Below are positions 5,615 to 8,942 of a stretch of 8,942 nt of DNA, one piece after another (the first letter of the stretch is position 1; every line of letters begins with the position of its first letter). The stretch is from NCBI GenBank assembly GCA_027296925.1, contig JAPUIP010000171.1:1-8942 (forward strand). The letters are read 5' to 3'. The stretch comes from Candidatus Poribacteria bacterium. Lineage in GTDB: Bacteria > Poribacteria > WGA-4E > PCPOR2b. The position numbers and the translations under genes are program-made. Below the pieces are notes generated by a model. The model saw nothing but the letters and a program-made list of their open reading frames with translations. It did not search any database and was not told where the DNA came from.

Positions 5615-6460
5615 ATGGATGAGAATCACGATTATCCGAGCATTTCCCAGGCGGTTGGGCTGATGATCTGGTTCTTTTTCCTGACGACCGTGTTGTATGG
5701 CCTCTTTTCGGCACTTGATATGGTTGTGGACTTTCCACTTATAGACCATCCGGCGACCCTTGGTGCGATCAATCTCATCGCCATTGGGCTCGTCCTGATG
5801 ATCGGGCTTAACAAGTCCGGGGCGCCCTTTGCAGCGGTTTTCCCGTTTGTACCCATACAGCCGTCTCTCCTATTTCCTATGGCGATCACGATTGCCGGTG
5901 CAAGTATTCTGCTCTCCGAAATGGATAATCTGCTGCGTATCTTTCTTCCTGCGCCGGCGTGGTTCACCAATCTTTTGCTGGATCTTGTCGGCGCAAAAAC
6001 GAGCATGTGGGGTTCGATTTTCGCGGTCGTCATCGTTGCACCGCTGACGGAGGAACTGCTGTTTCGAGGGCTCGTCCTGCGTGGATTTCTCAGGTGTTAC
6101 CGGGTCCCAAAAGCAGTCATCGCCTCGTCCATACTTTTTGCCCTGCTTCATCTCAATCCCTGGCAATTTATCGGCGGGACCGTCCTGGGCGCGCTATTCG
6201 CATGGTGGTTTATACAAACCCGTTCCCTCATCCCGTGCCTATTTGGGCATGCGGTGTCAAACGCGCTACCGCTAGCTTTCAGTGCGATTTTCCATCTGAA
6301 GATCCGGGGGTATACCAGCGAGTTGAGTCACAACATTGTGTTTCAACCGTTCTGGTTCGATGCCCTGGGGTTTTTACTGGTCGGAGTCGGTGTGTGGGCC
6401 CTCGTACAGATGTGTCGTGGAATCGGCGAGATGCCCCGTGGAGAATTATCCAACACGTAG
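5615..6460 (+). CDS. CPBP family intramembrane metalloprotease (CAAX/Abi type)
   Basis: A 281-residue polytopic membrane protein with about eight hydrophobic segments (roughly residues 12-32, 48-66, 85-101, 132-143, 166-181, 183-200, 205-225 and 246-266). The three family motifs are intact: E146-E147-x-x-x-R151 in PLTEELLFRG, F175-x-x-x-H179 in LFALLHLN, and H212-x-x-x-N216 in FGHAVSNALP. In CPBP proteases these Glu and His residues form the intramembrane active site. Members process prenylated or other membrane peptides, or confer bacteriocin immunity, and which applies here is unknown. The frame is open upstream to 5279, but that part overlaps the transporter remnant. The ATG at 5615 gives a normal family length, although its upstream AGAGAG is a modest ribosome site. 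It lies 59 nt after the transporter remnant and 26 nt before the next small ORF. Confidence 0.92.
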   Translation: MDENHDYPSISQAVGLMIWFFFLTTVLYGLFSALDMVVDFPLIDHPATLGAINLIAIGLVLMIGLNKSGAPFAAVFPFVPIQPSLLFPMAITIAGASILLSEMDNLLRIFLPAPAWFTNLLLDLVGAKTSMWGSIFAVVIVAPLTEELLFRGLVLRGFLRCYRVPKAVIASSILFALLHLNPWQFIGGTVLGALFAWWFIQTRSLIPCLFGHAVSNALPLAFSAIFHLKIRGYTSELSHNIVFQPFWFDALGFLLVGVGVWALVQMCRGIGEMPRGELSNT

Positions 6461-6486
6461 TCGTCAAGATGTTGGGAGGTACCATC

Positions 6487-6573
6487 ATGTCAGTATCAAC
6501 GCATACCATCACGTATCGCATCATGAATCACGACACAGAAGTTGCTCGGTGTCGGTGGATACATGTAGTGTAA
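6487..6573 (+). CDS. 28-residue small ORF of unknown function
   Basis: The ORF encodes MSVSTHTITYRIMNHDTEVARCRWIHVV and stops with TAA. GGGAGGT (6474-6480) sits exactly 6 nt before the ATG, one of the best Shine-Dalgarno sites in the window, and the stop is 13 nt before the helicase start. It therefore fits neatly into the operon. There is no signal peptide or membrane segment, and the peptide is basic with several His. It may be a real small protein, a translational coupler for the helicase, or the relic of a longer gene. The A-R-C-R-W-I-H-V-V ending loosely resembles the last strand of hotdog-fold thioesterases, but this is too weak for a call. The longer open frame upstream in the same phase only shadows the protease gene. 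Confidence 0.5.
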   Translation: MSVSTHTITYRIMNHDTEVARCRWIHVV

Positions 6574-6586
6574 CAGGGATTGCCCG

Positions 6587-7984
6587 ATGAGCGACGAAAA
6601 AATCTACTTCCGCTACGATGAAGGCACAATTATCGCTGAGAACGCAGAAGCCCCGCCTGAACATTTTGAGTGGGACTCGCGGATTGAGAAGTGGCGTACG
6701 CTCGCGCTATACTATCCGAACGCTATAAACCAGCTCCGCGAAAACGGTATCCAATACACAACGACAGTTCCCCGCTACAAAACCATTCAGCCAAAACTCA
6801 AACTCGATTTCGATCTGCACGACTATCAGAAGGAGGGATTACAGGCGTGGACTGAGGCGAACTGCCTCGGCACGGTCATTTTGCCGACGGGGGCGGGGAA
6901 AACCTTCCTCGCGCTAAAAGCCATTGAACACGTCAAGCGTAGCACGCTGATCATTGTTCCGACCATTGACCTGCTGAACCAATGGTATGACCTGCTCACT
7001 AACGCTTTCGAGCTGGAGATCGGCATTCTAGGCGGCGGATACCACGAGATCCAAGAAATCACCGTTACGACTTACGACAGCGCCTACCGCTACAGCAGCG
7101 AATACGGCAACCGCTTTGGATTCCTGATCTTTGATGAAGTGCATCACCTCCCTTCTCCCTATTACAGTCATATCCCTGAACTCAGCATCGCTTCCCGACG
7201 GCTCGGCTTGACGGCGACTTACGAGCGGTCGGACGGCATGGAGCTCGCGCTCCGGCGATTGATTGGCGATGTCGTCTACCGCAAGTCAATCGACGAACTG
7301 CGGGGAGAATATCTCTCGGAATATGAAACCGTTCGGCTCTATGTCGAACTGACTGAGGAAGAGCGGGAGGAATATGATCGAGAGCGAGCGCTCTACATCA
7401 ATTTCTTACGCAATCGGAACATTCAATTGTTTGGCGGCGGCTGGGGCGAATTTGTCCGCCTGAGCACGCAGGACTCCGAAGCACGCCGTGCGATGCTTGC
7501 GCTGAACAGATCAAAAACGATCGCGCTCGAAGCCGCGGCAAAGTTAGAACTTCTGGAATCACTCCTGAAACAGCACTGCCAGGCTCGGGTACTGATCTTC
7601 ACTGAAAGCAACCGGTTCGCTTACAAAATCTCCATGCGCCATCTGCTTCCGGTGATCACGCATCAGACGAAAACCAAAGAGCGCAAGCGCATCCTGGAAC
7701 GCTTCAACACCGGCGAATATCCAGCGATTGTGACCTCAAAAGTGCTGAACGAGGGTGTCAATGTCCCGGATGCAAATATCGGTATTGTCCTCAGCGGTAG
7801 CGGAAGTACGAGGGAATATATCCAACGGTTGGGGCGCATCCTTCGTAAACGCGAAGGGAAATACGCGATTCTTTACGAGGTGGTTACGAGAGATACGCTC
7901 GAAAAAGGGGTTTCTCAGCGCAGGCGGCGCCGGACTGTGAAACCTTCAGAATCAGACGCAAGCAACGAAGCAGACTTACCATGA
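6587..7984 (+). CDS. XPB/Rad25-like superfamily 2 DNA helicase
   Basis: The 465-residue protein has a small N-terminal region (about residues 5-65, FRYDEGTIIAE ... FEWDSRIEKWR) like the damage-recognition domain of prokaryotic XPB, followed by two RecA-like domains. Visible motifs: Q-like HDYQKEGLQAW (78-88), Walker A PTGAGKT (100-106), motif Ia VPTIDLLNQW (124-133), DEVHH (183-187), motif III LTAT (208-211) with E213-R-S-D216 in the place of the XPB RED motif, motif V LNEGVNVPDA (387-396), and motif VI QRLGRILRKREG (413-424). The insert at about 255-310 would be the thumb. XPB enzymes unwind DNA 3' to 5' in repair, and archaeal ones pair with the Bax1 nuclease. No Bax1 gene is seen on either side. 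An Arg-run (445-449) lies in the C-terminal tail. AGGGA lies 8 nt before the ATG. Confidence 0.93.
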   Translation: MSDEKIYFRYDEGTIIAENAEAPPEHFEWDSRIEKWRTLALYYPNAINQLRENGIQYTTTVPRYKTIQPKLKLDFDLHDYQKEGLQAWTEANCLGTVILPTGAGKTFLALKAIEHVKRSTLIIVPTIDLLNQWYDLLTNAFELEIGILGGGYHEIQEITVTTYDSAYRYSSEYGNRFGFLIFDEVHHLPSPYYSHIPELSIASRRLGLTATYERSDGMELALRRLIGDVVYRKSIDELRGEYLSEYETVRLYVELTEEEREEYDRERALYINFLRNRNIQLFGGGWGEFVRLSTQDSEARRAMLALNRSKTIALEAAAKLELLESLLKQHCQARVLIFTESNRFAYKISMRHLLPVITHQTKTKERKRILERFNTGEYPAIVTSKVLNEGVNVPDANIGIVLSGSGSTREYIQRLGRILRKREGKYAILYEVVTRDTLEKGVSQRRRRRTVKPSESDASNEADLP

Positions 7985-8703
7985 TTATCATTTATCTTTT
8001 TTTGGCAACCCTGGCAGTCTTTATCGGTGCCGCAATCGCCTTCGTTTCACAGGACAATACCAACCTTTTCTCAACCATCTTTGGTTTCGCCGCCGGCGCG
8101 GTCTTTGGCATACTGCTCCGGTTGGTCCTCCACCTCTATAGCGAATATGGCGTTTATCCCCTTTTCGTCATGGCGGGAGGCTTTCTGCTCATTTTCCTGA
8201 TCGAGCGTCTCAGCCATCAACCCTCACATCCGCTCTTAAGCAATCACCTTTGGGTTGCCGATTTGACGCTGATCGGGTTATCTATCCACGCTCTGACAGA
8301 TGGACTGAATCTCGTTGTTGCATCAAAAGATGAGACCCTCGGCACCGGGCTTGCCATGGCGATCATCGCCCACAGATTACCGATCGCCATTGCGCTGACA
8401 TTGACGTTTCTCCAAAAGAATTCCCTGCTCGTCACTCTGGGGCGACTGAGCCCCTTAGCCGTTGCCCCGCTAGTGGGCGCGCTCATTGGTGAGCGTGTTG
8501 TCACTGGAGCGTTCGGTGAGTTTACGGAATACTTGACCGCCTTTGCTGGAGGAACGCTGTTGCATGTTTTGATTCATGACTTTAAGGGCAGCTATGCTCC
8601 AAATCGAGCGGAAAAGTTAGTTGGTGGGGTTGCTTTTGCGGTTGGGTTGGTCGCCGCGGTTTTTCTGATGAGCCAAAACAGTCACTTCTGGCATGCGCAT
8701 TAG
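7981..8703 (+). CDS. ZIP-like metal transporter family membrane protein
   Basis: A 240-residue protein with about eight hydrophobic segments, the usual count for ZIP. The start overlaps the helicase stop as ATGA, which suggests translational coupling. In the fourth core helix, LSIHALTDGLNLVVA gives H103-x-x-x-D107-G108, matching the ZIP H-N-x-x-D/E-G motif except that Asn is Ala. In the fifth, IIAHRLPIAIALT gives H131-R-L-P134-I-A, matching the H-E-x-P-H-E layout but with Arg and Ile where acidic or metal-binding residues stand. A later helix has LLHVLIHDF (H195, H199), and the protein ends S-H-F-W-H-A-H. Known ZIPs move Zn2+, Fe2+ or Mn2+ into the cytoplasm. Here the binuclear site looks altered, so transport and substrate are uncertain. 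No terminator was found directly after it. Confidence 0.8.
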   Translation: MIIIYLFLATLAVFIGAAIAFVSQDNTNLFSTIFGFAAGAVFGILLRLVLHLYSEYGVYPLFVMAGGFLLIFLIERLSHQPSHPLLSNHLWVADLTLIGLSIHALTDGLNLVVASKDETLGTGLAMAIIAHRLPIAIALTLTFLQKNSLLVTLGRLSPLAVAPLVGALIGERVVTGAFGEFTEYLTAFAGGTLLHVLIHDFKGSYAPNRAEKLVGGVAFAVGLVAAVFLMSQNSHFWHAH

Positions 8704-8760
8704 CCGGAAGTCGCTTGTGGCAATATGTCCCGGACGAGTTGACAGAGGCGTCGAATTATC

Positions 8761-8796
8761 GAGATTCTTCACGGAGTCGAAGGGTTCAGAATGACA
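8761..8796. repeat. short dispersed-type intergenic repeat (GAGATTCTTC ... CAGAATGACA)
   Basis: The block begins GAGATTCTTC and ends CAGAATGACA, with ATTCT/AGAAT arms around a G/A-rich centre. From general knowledge, sequences of this design (reverse strand TGTCATTCTGA ... GAAGAATCTC) recur many times between genes in diverse bacterial genomes and often give spurious ORFs. It sits in the 138-bp gap between two convergent genes. Whether it is multicopy here cannot be seen from a single window. Confidence 0.5.
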
Positions 8797-8841
8797 AATC
8801 CGACTATGGCCGGTCATCAGTCTCTAAGCGGTCTGTCGGCG

Positions 8842-8942
8842 TCAATACGACCGACCAAAGATGGTCATTTCGCTTGCCGGATTCCCACACACAATGCACT
8901 GGCCGTTTCCCTCTAGCTGATCCAAGGGAATGCAGCGCGTTG
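8842..8942 (-). CDS. proS: prolyl-tRNA synthetase, C-terminal end (archaeal/eukaryotic type), enters from right edge
   Basis: The last 32 codons are visible and end at a TGA (8844-8842). The peptide has C-I-P-L near its start, then C-I-V-C-G-N-P-A and the terminal T-I-F-G-R-S-Y. Established knowledge: the archaeal/eukaryotic type of ProRS ends with a Zn-binding-like C-x-C-G-x-x-P-A segment and an invariant C-terminal Tyr, and the human enzyme ends in a very similar L-F-G-R-S-Y. The enzyme joins proline to tRNA(Pro) in the cytoplasm. The bacterial-type (long, editing-domain) ProRS does not end this way. The catalytic core lies outside the window. The gene is convergent with the operon ending at 8703, and no clear terminator follows its stop. 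Confidence 0.75.
   Translation of the reverse strand, partial: TRCIPLDQLEGNGQCIVCGNPASEMTIFGRSY

Noticed and set aside
5959..6486. Longer version of the small ORF reaching back into the protease gene
   Set aside because: It overlaps the conserved CPBP motifs in another frame. Only the part after the GGGAGGT site at 6474-6480 is credible.
8617..8817. 66-codon minus-strand frame after the ZIP-like gene
   Set aside because: It translates the dispersed-type repeat at 8761-8796 and antisense ZIP-like sequence, a well-known source of spurious ORFs.
1..8942. CRISPR array, tRNA/rRNA genes, transposase or phage genes
   Set aside because: No regular direct-repeat and spacer series, no tRNA-like cloverleaf, no conserved rRNA segments and no DDE, recombinase or structural phage proteins were seen on either strand.

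Overview
This window reads as ordinary bacterial chromosome from an uncultivated, environmental-type lineage, with about 50% GC by eye, sigma70-like promoters, strong Shine-Dalgarno sites and long structured intergenic gaps. The gene mix is an ECF-type sigma factor, a TPR protein, a Gfo/Idh/MocA oxidoreductase, an unusual Nramp-like transporter, an XPB-type helicase and the C-terminus of an archaeal/eukaryotic-type prolyl-tRNA synthetase. Together with the intergenic palindromic repeats, it reminds me of Poribacteria or Planctomycetes-like genomes. That placement is a guess from gene flavour, not a demonstrated assignment. There is no rRNA, tRNA, CRISPR array, transposase or phage gene.

Left half (1-4320), all coding on the minus strand. 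From right to left it holds a secreted protein with an HMA-like CxxxC segment and a possible OB-like tail (3750-4319), a Gfo/Idh/MocA dehydrogenase (2367-3578), a single-domain CheY-like response regulator (1536-1919), a membrane-anchored TPR protein (299-1300), and the first 45 codons of an ECF-like sigma factor running off the left edge (1-136). The genes are separated by large gaps. One gap contains a roughly 110-bp palindromic element with two inner hairpins (2143-2254).

The most interesting signal lies in two of these gaps. The TPR gene and the secreted-protein gene are preceded by leaders with the same layout: a promoter with -10 TATACT, then a related stem-loop at the very start of the transcript (15 of 18 bases identical on one side, with one compensatory base pair), then an intrinsic-terminator-like hairpin with a U-run, then the Shine-Dalgarno and start codon 26-33 nt later. 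A terminator between a gene's own promoter and its start codon suggests transcription attenuation or a riboswitch-like control shared by the two genes. I do not recognise the element as a known class.

Right half (4490-8703), plus strand. A good promoter and Shine-Dalgarno lead into a gene for an Nramp-like transporter whose N-terminal half is missing and whose remaining part is in another frame (pseudogene, 4622-5555). A compact run follows: CPBP/CAAX-type membrane protease (5615-6460), a 28-codon small ORF with an excellent ribosome site (6487-6573), an XPB-like DNA helicase (6587-7984), and a ZIP-like membrane protein whose start overlaps the helicase stop by 4 nt (7981-8703). The helicase and ZIP-like genes are probably translationally coupled. 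The usual XPB partner, the Bax1 nuclease, is not seen. The right edge carries the C-terminal 32 codons of a minus-strand, class II, eukaryotic/archaeal-type ProRS (8842-8942), convergent with the operon.

Three loci (HMA-like secreted protein, Nramp remnant, ZIP-like protein) hint at metal handling. Key metal-binding residues of the ZIP-like protein are changed and the Nramp gene is broken, so this theme is only suggestive.
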